From Magnaporthiopsis rhizophila (Eukaryota > Ascomycota > Sordariomycetes > Magnaporthales > Magnaporthaceae), in assembly GCA_003049465.1 (NCBI GenBank), contig PYSS01000254.1, positions 1 to 15,583 of the forward strand: a DNA stretch of 15,583 nt. Reading direction: 5' to 3'. The notes beneath the pieces are model-generated. The model was not told the origin of the DNA, did no database searches, and was given only the letters and a program-made list of their open reading frames with translations. The translations under genes were made by a program, and so were the position numbers. The stretch's first letter is position 1. Each line of letters starts with the position of its first letter. Below, piece after piece: positions 8,208 to 15,583 of this stretch.

Positions 8208-11200
8208 ATGTCGGCTGCGATCGAAGTCGAGAAGGCGACGGCGACGACTCCCCCGGCTGGGGGTATCCCCGCCGGGGGAGTCCTTGGGGAGAAGATGGGT
8301 CCAGCCCTGTCGGTAAGACGAAAAAACAAAAGCCCGTTACTCGTGTATATATGTCTTTTGGTGCTAACAACGCTTCACAGACCTCCTCCGACGCGTCAAT
8401 GGACGACACACCCGTCAACCAGCGCGTGGATGAGTACGTAGCTAAATTCCCGGCCGAATTCGCGCCCTTTAGCAGCTTGTCAACCCGCTGATGCCGTGTA
8501 TGCCTCTCCTTCAGTGCCCTGCAGGCGACGGAGGGTGATCTCGTCGAGGCCAAGGCCATTGCGGCCCGGATGTCTCTCGAGGAGGTTCAGTCTGTAAGTC
8601 GATACCCATCCACCGGCCCGCCCCTCGTACACTTTAGGCTGACCCAGAGCCGCCTCCACTGCTGTAGATTATGAAGGACGTTTTAAAGATTCACAATGAC
8701 GACCCGAACTTCCCTTTCTCTGTTATCGAGCGCATCCGGGAGTTTGTCTGTATGGGAAGCCTGCTCTTGCGTTCCTAGCCTAATGGCAGACTCCGTCAAG
8801 TTATATATGCGTTACTGACAACGCTGTCTTCAAGCTAATGATGACATCTTCACGGATTCGGAGAAGCACGGGGAGCTCATTGCTGAGATGAAGCTCGAGG
8901 CCGCCCTTATTACCAACAACAGCCCGTACGCCGAGGTAGGCATACAGCCCATCCAACTCGGGGAATGACATGGATGAGGTGCTGTGCTTATTCGGTCAAC
9001 TTCAACAGGTACGAGCTGTTGTCGACAACCACGATGACCCAGACATTGCTGTGTCCACAGTCCGGGCCTGGGTCATCGGCCTTCTCTTTTCCATGTTGTT
9101 GGCCTTCATCAACCAGCTCTTCTCCATCCGGCAGCCCAGCATCACCGTCCTGGCCAACGTGGCCCAGCTGCTGTCCTACCCCCTGGGCAAGCTGTGGGAG
9201 AAGGTGATGCCGGACTGGGGCGTCACGCTCTTCGGGTCGAGGGTCAGCCTGAACCCTGGGCCGTTCAACAAGAAGGAGCACATGCTCATCACGATCATGG
9301 CGAATGTGGCATATCAAACCCCATACACGAACAACATCATCTGGAGTCAATACCTCCGTAGGTTTTGTTTTTTTTCTCTAGTTGCCGAGCTGACTGTGGT
9401 TAACTAACCTCTCCTTGTTTTCGCACAGCCACCTTCTTCAACCAGCCGTACGCCGGGCGGTTCTCGTACCAGATCCTGATCGCGCTGTCCACCAACTTTA
9501 TCGGGTACGGGCTGGCGGGGCTCACGCGGCGGTTCCTCGTCTACCCGTCCTTTTGCGTGTGGCCGGCGTCGCTGGTGACGATCGCGCTCAACACGGCGTT
9601 CCACGACACCACCAACGCCAGGGTGGACGGCCCGTTCCGCACGTCCTTCAGCATCTCGCGGTACCGCTTCTTCCTGCTGGCGTTCGGCGGCATGTTTGTG
9701 TACTTTTGGTTCCCGCAGTACATCTTCCCAGCCCTCTCCGTCTTCAGCTGGATGTCGTGGATCGCGCCGACCAACACCAACCTCAACGCCGTGGTCGGGT
9801 TCAACAACGGCATCGGGCTCAACCCGCTGTCGACGTTCGACTGGAACACGCTCCTGTTCGACAACACGGACCCGCTGATGATCCCGTTCTATTCGACCGT
9901 CAACAAGGTCGTGGGCATGTTTGTGTCCGCCATGGTCATCATGGGCGTCTGGCACACCAACATGTGGTACACAGCGTCGCTGCCCATCAACTCGAACCGC
10001 ATCTTTGACAACACGGGCGGCCTGTACAACGTGTCGCGCGCCATCGACAGCCGCGGCATTTTTGACAGGGCCAAGTACGAGGCCTACTCGATGGCGTTCC
10101 TGTCGGCCGGCAACATCTGCATCTACCTGTTCTTCTTCGCCATCTACCCGGCCACGCTCGTCTACATTGCGCTCTACCACCGGTACGAGGTCAAGATGGG
10201 CGCCAAGAGCCTGTGGCAGTCGTTCAGGCGGCGCAAGGATGACAAGGAAAACGGCGAGCACCACCACCACCACCAGGCGGGCCAGTACCAGGACGTGCAC
10301 AACCGGCTGATGAGCAGGTACAAGGAGGCGCCCGAGTGGTGGTACTCTTGCGTGCTGGTGGCGTCCATCGCGTTCGGCGTCGGCGGCATCCAGGGGTACG
10401 AGACCTTCACGACGCCCGCCGTCATCGTCTACGGCCTCGTGCTCTGCCTCGTCTTCGTCGTGCCCGTGGGCATCGTCAAGGCCATGACGGGCATCGAGGT
10501 GACGCTCAACGTGCTGGCGGAGTTCATCGGCGGGTCCTGGGTCGAGGGCAACGCGCTGGCCATGAACTTCTTCAAGTCGTACGGCTACGTGACGTGCGCG
10601 CATGCCGTCCACTTCGCAAACGACCTCAAGCTCGCCCACTACGTCAAGATCCCGCCGCGCATCACCTTTATGGGCCAGATGATCGCCACGCTCGTGTCGA
10701 CGTTTGTGTGCACGGTGGTGCTCAACTTCCAGATGAACCAGATCCCCGGCGTCTGCACCCCGGACGCTCCCAACCGCTTCACGTGCCCGGGCATCAACAC
10801 CTTTTTTACGGCCTCGGTGCTGTGGGGTACCATTGGGCCGAAGAAGGTGTTTGGCAGTAAGTCCTTTTGCTCGTTTTTATTTATTACCCTTTTTCCTTCC
10901 CCTTCGATTTTGCGCATGCACTAACGCCCAAATCAGTCAACGGACAGTACACGGGCGCCCTCATCGGCTTCCCCATCGGCTTCGTCCTGCCCGTCATCTT
11001 CTGGTACGTGCAGCGCCGGTTCCGCGGGTCGCAGTGGCTGCGGCAGGTGCACCCGGTGGCGATGCTGTACGGCTCGCTCAGCATGACGCCATACAACCTC
11101 AGCTACGCGCTGCCGGCGGTGCCCATCGCGTTCGCGTCGTGGATCTGGATCAAGAGGCGGTACCTGGCCCTATGGTCAAAGTTCAACTTCATCCTGTCGG

Positions 11201-11388
11201 CCGCCTTCTCGACCGGCATCGCCATCGCCGCCATCGTCATCTTCTTCGCGCTGCAGTGGAACGACATCGAGATGCCTAAGTGGTGGGGCGTCACTGTCGT
11301 CTCGCAGGGCTGCGAGGCAAAGGCGTGCGTGCTCAAGCCTGTGGCCCCGGGCGAGACGTTTGGGCCGCCGGCCGGCTCGTGGCACTAG
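8208..11388 (+). CDS. OPT-family oligopeptide transporter (Isp4/OPT2-like)
   Basis: Join(8208..8312, 8381..8433, 8515..8593, 8668..8749, 8835..8935, 9009..9357, 9429..10856, 10937..11388), 882 residues plus stop. All seven introns (68-85 nt) have GTRNGN donors and YAG or AAG acceptors, and the frame is unbroken. Seen: a soluble N-terminus to about residue 155 containing HNDDP, many hydrophobic segments from about 160 to the C-terminus, the OPT signature NPGPFNKKEH at 222-231, and the KIPPR motif at 663-667. A cytoplasmic-looking loop carries five consecutive His at 534-538. Family knowledge: OPT proteins are proton-coupled importers of tetra/pentapeptides, glutathione or metal chelates at the fungal plasma membrane. 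Length fits yeast OPT1/OPT2 (about 800-880). The substrate cannot be read from sequence. A short uORF precedes it and a strong hairpin sits in exon 1. Start chosen as the first in-frame ATG, with A at -3. Confidence 0.95.
8246..8282 (+). repeat. Perfect 12-bp inverted repeat with nested inner stem in OPT exon 1
   Basis: GACTCCCCCGGC (8246-8257) pairs perfectly with GCCGGGGGAGTC (8271-8282). Inside, after one unpaired T, GGGG (8259-8262) can pair with CCCC (8267-8270) around a GTAT loop. The result is an almost continuous 16-bp stem dominated by G:C pairs. It begins 38 nt after the A of the OPT ATG and encodes the TPPAGGIPAGG part of the disordered N-terminus. It lies entirely within exon 1, so it would remain in the mature mRNA. 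Confidence 0.95.
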
Positions 11389-11896
11389 AGGTGCTGGCCG
11401 TCACTGGCTTTTCCTTGTGGGTTCAGGTTTCCTCCTTTTTTTTTTTCTTGCTGGGTTTTCTGGGTCTTGTGATCTTCAATGGATCCTGCTGTCTGTCGGG
11501 CCGACCGCCGGCCTGGGCCATGGTTGGATATGTGATCAGGGGCTTTTAGAGGCGTCATCGGATGATAGTTGCCTTTTGATACAGTGCCTAGATACCATCA
11601 TGTCCGATATTTCTTGGATAGAACCTCATCTGCCTAGGTACCTACTGCTCACGCATAATCTATTTCCTTTCGTTAGCTACGCATGCGACCCAGCGGTCTT
11701 CCATGTTCTCGGTAGCGGAATCGAGCGCAACTGGGCGGTGAGGACGGGCTTGCCTTATGCTGGCCCTGACTCAAGATGTCCAACGATCCTTGTCCACGGA
11801 TCCAGTGGTTGCCGTCGCGGCCGAATCATGCCGAGGTTGCATTTTGGGGCCAGGCAGGATGCAAAGTCGATCATTGATTTTGCACGAGCTCAGTTC

Positions 11897-11901
<5 letters not shown>

Positions 11902-11944
<43 letters not shown>

Positions 11945-11947
11945 GGN

Positions 11948-11985
<38 letters not shown>
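11902..11985. repeat. T42-GGG-N-T38 tract with one undetermined base
   Basis: Forty-two T, then GGG, one N at 11947, then 38 T. This is the only ambiguous base in the window and it falls in the middle of the longest homopolymer. The exact length is therefore unreliable, and the GGGN may be a join between two reads or contig ends. Read on the minus strand it is an A-rich tail directly following a hairpin. Confidence 0.9.
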
Positions 11986-11987
<2 letters not shown>

Positions 11988-11992
11988 AGGTG

Positions 11993-12012
11993 CCGGTGGT
12001 GGCAACCACCGG
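11993..12012. repeat. Perfect 8-bp hairpin beside the long T tract
   Basis: CCGGTGGT (11993-12000) and ACCACCGG (12005-12012) form an uninterrupted 8-bp stem with a GGCA loop (TGCC on the minus strand). It starts seven bases after the T tract ends. On the minus strand the order is hairpin, seven bases, then about 80 A. It has no obvious role as a eukaryotic terminator and I do not call it one. Confidence 0.85.
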
Positions 12013-13022
12013 GCCAGGAGCGATGTCTCCCAACTCCGTCTTGGCACGGACAATGACGACGTGACTTGAGCCTGCGGGCACCTGAACCGCCAAAAACAAC
12101 GGGAATGCTCTTCCGTGCGCGTTTGGTGCTGTCAAATTGATGTGTTGCGATTGGACCGTCAGCACCCAAATTCGACGTTGCATGCTGTTGGCCAAGGCGA
12201 AGGAGTAGCCTCGGATGTCCCATTGGTCAGTAAGCGCCCAAAGACTTTCTCCCAAACCGGCTTTTATGGCTTCATATTGTTCACCTTTTTTTGCCCCTGA
12301 CATCGTCATCACTCATCACTCTGCCCATCCCGGCAACGAATCCCAGCCCCGTTTTTTTTTTCTTTTTTTTTTCCCCCTCGACATCGGCCCCGCGTCCTCA
12401 ACAAAGCAGGACTTCCCGGTCCACAACGGACACAAAGACAAAGATGGGAAGGTGAAAGATCCAGCGCGCCAGCGTCGATAAGCGGTCAGCCAGGAGGGTC
12501 TTCGCACCTCTCCCCTCCTCGGCTGACGCCTCGGTAACGGTGCAAATGTAGCAGCGCAGACGGGGCATCATGACGGACACGCCGCTCGATGAACAGGAGG
12601 AGCAATGTCCGTCGTGCCGATGCAATTCCGAGCTGCCGCCGTGTCATTATCAGCCATCAGCGGCGACTTTATTTCGCCCACTTGCCTCCGTTGCCCTTCT
12701 GCCGACGTCACTCCACCCTACCCGGATCCTCCGGAAGGGTAGTCCTGACTGAGAGCCACGAGGCTTACAAACAACGGTGGGCCGGCCTTTCCGGCTTGAC
12801 CGACACAGCGTTTGCCCGGGACCCGCAGACAGTCGTGGCATGGAGCCCGCTGGGAGAAATGGAGGCTTGCGGCCTGCGTCTCGCGGCGTGGCCACAAGCC
12901 CTACGTCGGGTTGGCCAGGTTCCCGGCGGACCCGGCTTGTTGCCTCCTCCTCCTTTCGCTGGCATGCGGTGACAGATCATGGGGCCGCGCATCTGGACCC
13001 CTCTCTGGATGGAGCACCGCGG

Positions 13023-13029
13023 TATATAA
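13023..13029 (+). promoter_or_regulatory. TATA box of the alcohol dehydrogenase gene
   Basis: TATATAA lies 249 bp upstream of the dehydrogenase ATG. The interval from here to the ATG is pyrimidine-rich, includes T19 at 13078-13096, and contains no ATG at all. That fits a leader of roughly 200 nt without upstream ORFs and supports the chosen start. Confidence 0.6.
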
Positions 13030-13077
13030 CGAAGCGCTCGAGTCTTTTCTCGTCGTGCCGTCTGCTGTCGCTGTTGC

Positions 13078-13096
13078 TTTTTTTTTTTTTTTTTTT
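13078..13096 (+). repeat. T19 tract in the dehydrogenase leader or core promoter
   Basis: Nineteen T lie 49 bp after the TATA box and about 180 bp before the ATG. A pyrimidine tract in this position is common at fungal transcription start regions. As a perfect homopolymer it is also likely to vary in length. Confidence 0.85.
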
Positions 13097-13277
13097 CAAC
13101 CCGCTTCGGTCCTGAGACGGCCATTCTTCAACCATCACCATTCCCGCTGCCACTACCAACAGCCCTTTGACCACCCGGAGCGTGTCTATCCGTCCCCACC
13201 GACACACACCCGCTCTAGCCCTCTAGGAACGCACCCACTTACTTGCCTATCCCAACACTCGGCTGTTTCAAATAAAC

Positions 13278-14499
13278 ATGGCCGCCACCAAGGACTACAC
13301 CTTTCAAGGCTGGCTCGGCAAGAGCTCCGAGGCGGCCAAGGGCAAGATGGAATGGGGCACGTTCGAGCCTAAGAAGTGGACCGAGGAAGACGTCGACATT
13401 CAGATCACACACTGCGGTGTATGCGGCTCAGATGCGCATGTCCTGGGCTCTGCATGGTTCCCTACCCCGTATCGTACGTGATGATGCAATTTCCCCCGAC
13501 ACCCGCTCGCTCCCGCTGTGTCACATCCCCTTCCCCCACACCGCAAGCCAGGGACTCGGACTAGGACACAAGGCACTAACTCTAAACGAAACACCAGCCT
13601 GCTGTGTCGGCCACGAGATCGTCGGGCGGGCCGTGCGCGTCGGCGCCAACGTCAAGGACGTCAAGGTTGGCGACCGCGTCGGCGTGGGCGCGCAGGCACG
13701 CAGCTGCCTACGCGACGACTGCCCCGAGTGCTCCAGGGGCATGACGCAGTTCTGCTCGACGCCCGGCCAGTTCGTCAACACGTACGGCAGCGTCTACCCG
13801 GACGGCGAGGGCAAGTCGTGGGGCGGCTACTCCGACTACAACCGCACCAACGGCAACTTCGTCTTCAAGATCCCTGACGGCCTGGCGTCGGAGCATGCGG
13901 CCCCGCTGCTGTGCGGCGGCGCCACCGTGTGGGCGCCGCTGAAGGAGAACGGCTGCGGGCCCGGCAAGTCGGTGGGCGTCGTCGGCGTCGGCGGCCTGGG
14001 CCACATGGCCGTCATGTTCGCAAAGGCCATGGGCGCCGACAAGGTCGTCGGCATCTCGAGGCGGCAGAGCAAACGCGACGAGGTCCTGGCCATGGGCGCC
14101 GACGCCTACATCGCGACGGCCGACGACGCGGACTGGGCTGCGCGCAACAAGCGCACTCTCGACCTCATCATCTGCACCGTCTCGTCGGGCGGCATGCCCT
14201 TCAACGAGTACCTGGGACTGCTGCGGCCCGGCGGCAGCCTCATCAACGTCGGCGTCCCCGAGGCCGGCGCATTGCCGGCCGTCAACACCACCATGCTCAT
14301 CCTCAACGGGATCAAGCTTGGCGGCAGCCTGATCGGCAGCCCGGCTCAGATCAAGGAAATGCTCCAGTTTGTCGTCAAGCACAACATCAAGCCAATCATC
14401 CAGACGAGGCCCATGGCCGACGCGAACAAGGCCGTCGTGGATTTGGAGGAGGGCAAGGCGAGGTACCGCTACGTGCTTGTCAACGAGAAGCACCTATAA
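13278..14499 (+). CDS. Zinc-dependent NADP(H) alcohol dehydrogenase (Adh6/cinnamyl alcohol dehydrogenase group)
   Basis: Join(13278..13473, 13598..14499), 365 residues plus stop. The 124-nt intron has donor GTACGT, a CTAAC branch and acceptor CCAG; it splits the codon for P66. Seen: catalytic zinc ligands C49 (GVCGSD), H71/E72 (GHEIVG) and C171 (LLCGG); a Cys cluster C102, C107, C110 and C118 for structural zinc; Rossmann motif GVGGLG at 195-200; then S219, R220 and K224, the positions that in yeast Adh6p hold the 2'-phosphate of NADPH. Family knowledge: these cytosolic medium-chain dehydrogenases reduce aliphatic and aromatic aldehydes (cinnamaldehydes, furfurals, fusel aldehydes) with NADPH. 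Length equals that of the family (about 360). The ATG follows CAAATAAAC, a good fungal context, and the message shows strong GC3 bias. Odd: the structural Cys cluster is Cx4Cx2Cx7C instead of Cx2Cx2Cx7C. Exact substrate unknown. Confidence 0.95.
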
Positions 14500-14741
14500 A
14501 TCATGGTGTGGCTTGAATTAGGCCATTTTCCTCCGTCCTTCCTCGGGCCTCGGGTCTGCGGGATGGTCGAGAGTGCGTATCGCATGGCTTGGGTTTGAGG
14601 GCCGGCGTCGATCATAGCAGGTTTTTAGATAGGAAGAAAAAAGATACCTAGAATAGGAAACACATACATACACCAGACTTGGCGCTGATGTTCTATGTCG
14701 AGTTGCCTCTTGTCTCGCGGAATAGCAACCGAGGCAAGCCA

Positions 14742-14798
<57 letters not shown>
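14742..14798. repeat. (ATG)19 microsatellite
   Basis: Nineteen perfect ATG units are followed by GTG ATG ATA. It lies 243 bp past the dehydrogenase stop codon, in the 3' flank or UTR. The frame that reads through it gives a Met run with no family resemblance, so it is not coding. It should be polymorphic between strains. Confidence 0.95.
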
Positions 14799-15225
14799 GT
14801 GATGATAGAACAGGGGCTATCGAGGGGCGACATTGTGGACATGATAAAAAAGGATCACGAAAGTCTGATCAATGACGCCACCACGCCCATAAACAGAGAT
14901 GGGTATCCATGACTTCGCGGGTGAGTAACAGCCGCGCTTGCCGCCCCTGACTTAAAACCTGATTGGCCGAGTGCTTAGTTTTTGGCTGATCCCAAACAAT
15001 GAGAAACAGGGGCACCACAATGGCCGGACCGAAGGGCGACCTTTTGGCCCAGCACCAGGATTTCGGCCCCCAGAAGGTTCAACTGTGATACCGGACGACT
15101 CGTGAGGCGGTTGTGCCTGGAAGCATGGGATGTTAGGCATGGGATGGCCTAGGGATGAGAGAGGGTCAACTTTGGCCTCAAAGAAGCTTTGGTTGCTTGT
15201 TGTTAATCTTTGCGCGAGTTTCCAA

Positions 15226-15226
<1 letters not shown>

Positions 15227-15264
<38 letters not shown>
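15227..15264. repeat. T26A12 homopolymer junction
   Basis: Twenty-six T run directly into twelve A, so twelve bases on each side of the junction are self-complementary. It lies in a gene-free spacer. No flanking duplication or element ends are visible. Confidence 0.93.
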
Positions 15265-15583
15265 TCCCTATCAACCGATATACCAATTGCACATCTCTGT
15301 TCCTGGCTAGGTGACGCGGCCATGTGAACACAGCGACGACCCTGTACGACGGGCCTCCATGGCACACGCCTTGGGTGGGTACGGCAGCGCGGGCGGCATC
15401 TGTGCGTTCCGGCGATCCGACGATGCTCAAACGTCGCCTGCATCAAAGGGGGCTCAACCGCGCGAGCCCACCTTTCCGTCCGGCGCGTCGATCGCCCGCA
15501 GCCTCTTGTTTCTGGGGCTGGCAGGCAAGGGCTCACTTGGTGGTGGCGAGCAAGCGGGCTGGGACGTACCGAAAGTAAAAAAA

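Larger units (their letters stand above)
11389..13022. other. Spacer between the OPT and alcohol dehydrogenase genes
   Basis: The first part should hold the OPT 3' UTR and the last part the dehydrogenase promoter. Frames are short or run through homopolymer. None has recognisable domains or the GC3 bias of the neighbouring genes. Landmarks are a T10-11 tract at about 11437, CCTAGGTACC near 11635, a long T tract with an ambiguous base at 11902-11985, the adjoining hairpin at 11993-12012, and a pyrimidine tract (T9-C-like) at 12352-12377. A GATAAG match occurs near 12477. I see no RNA gene or mobile element that I can name. Confidence 0.55.
14500..15583. other. Downstream spacer to window end, no supported gene
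   Basis: This stretch follows the dehydrogenase stop and reaches the window edge. Its start should be the dehydrogenase 3' UTR. The only longish frames run through simple repeats (Met run, Lys/Phe runs) and lack codon bias. The last 280 bp are more GC-rich and could be the flank of a further gene outside the window, but nothing in them is recognisable. Confidence 0.55.

Noticed and set aside
9404..10639. 411-codon open frame on the minus strand opposite OPT exon 7
   Set aside because: It is the antisense shadow of a GC3-rich membrane-protein exon. Its translation is full of Arg, Asp, Val and His with no family resemblance, and the plus-strand OPT motifs are unambiguous.
11986..12312. Minus-strand ATG frame of about 108 codons that runs on into the poly-Lys reading of the A tract
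   Set aside because: GC3 looks much lower than in the three real genes, rare codons such as AGA and ATA occur, there is no recognisable domain, and the frame has no natural stop before the homopolymer. It was noted because it is the longest ATG-started frame in that spacer.
13708..14493. 261-codon minus-strand frame opposite the dehydrogenase
   Set aside because: Antisense shadow caused by GC-ending codons. The plus strand carries all the zinc and cofactor motifs.
1899..14499. A biosynthetic gene cluster containing the three genes
   Set aside because: There is no core synthase, P450, methyltransferase or pathway regulator. The three genes have unrelated roles and wide spacers.
14952..15536. 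194-codon minus-strand frame at the right end
   Set aside because: It reads through the T26A12 tract as a Phe/Lys run and shows no family resemblance or codon bias.
1..15583. tRNA, rRNA, CRISPR or transposase sequences
   Set aside because: GTTCRA-like B-box matches fall in coding sequence or lack cloverleaf partners. There are no spaced repeats of CRISPR type and no transposase or reverse transcriptase motifs in any frame I read.

Overview
The window looks like nuclear DNA of a filamentous ascomycete, most likely a Sordariomycete. The reasons are short introns (68-156 nt) with GTRNGT-type donors, CTNAC-like branch sites and YAG acceptors, strongly GC-ending codons in the coding exons, AT- and homopolymer-rich spacers, and three recognisable fungal protein families. 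I see no bacterial, viral or transposon coding sequence. The species cannot be named from the sequence alone.

Layout. (1) 1-1898 has no gene I can support and is the 3' flank of the first gene. (2) 1899-5593, minus strand: a three-exon gene for a 1142-residue MIZ/SP-RING protein, a PIAS/Siz-type SUMO E3 ligase candidate. It ends in a SUMO-interaction-like motif and its SP-RING is unusual. (3) 5594-8170: a 2.6 kb spacer between divergent genes, with a pair of E-box-like sites and no supported gene. (4) 8208-11388, plus strand: an eight-exon OPT-family peptide transporter of 882 residues. A six-codon, cysteine-rich upstream ORF precedes it, and a very strong nested inverted repeat lies inside its first exon. 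(5) 11389-13022: a spacer holding a T42-GGG-N-T38 tract next to a perfect hairpin. (6) 13278-14499, plus strand: a two-exon zinc-dependent, NADPH-type alcohol dehydrogenase of 365 residues (Adh6/cinnamyl-alcohol-dehydrogenase group), with a TATATAA box and an ATG-free leader. (7) 14500-15583: a spacer with a (ATG)19 microsatellite and a T26A12 tract.

The three genes look like neighbours rather than a pathway: a nuclear SUMO-system protein, a plasma-membrane peptide importer and a cytosolic aldehyde reductase. I found no evidence of a biosynthetic cluster or mobile island. The best candidate for something undescribed is translational control of the OPT gene: the MHCCGC upstream ORF ends 16 nt before the main AUG, and a near-continuous 16-bp GC-rich stem begins 38 nt after the A of that AUG. 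Exon structures were worked out by hand from splice signals and frame continuity. All three predicted messages stay in frame from ATG to stop.
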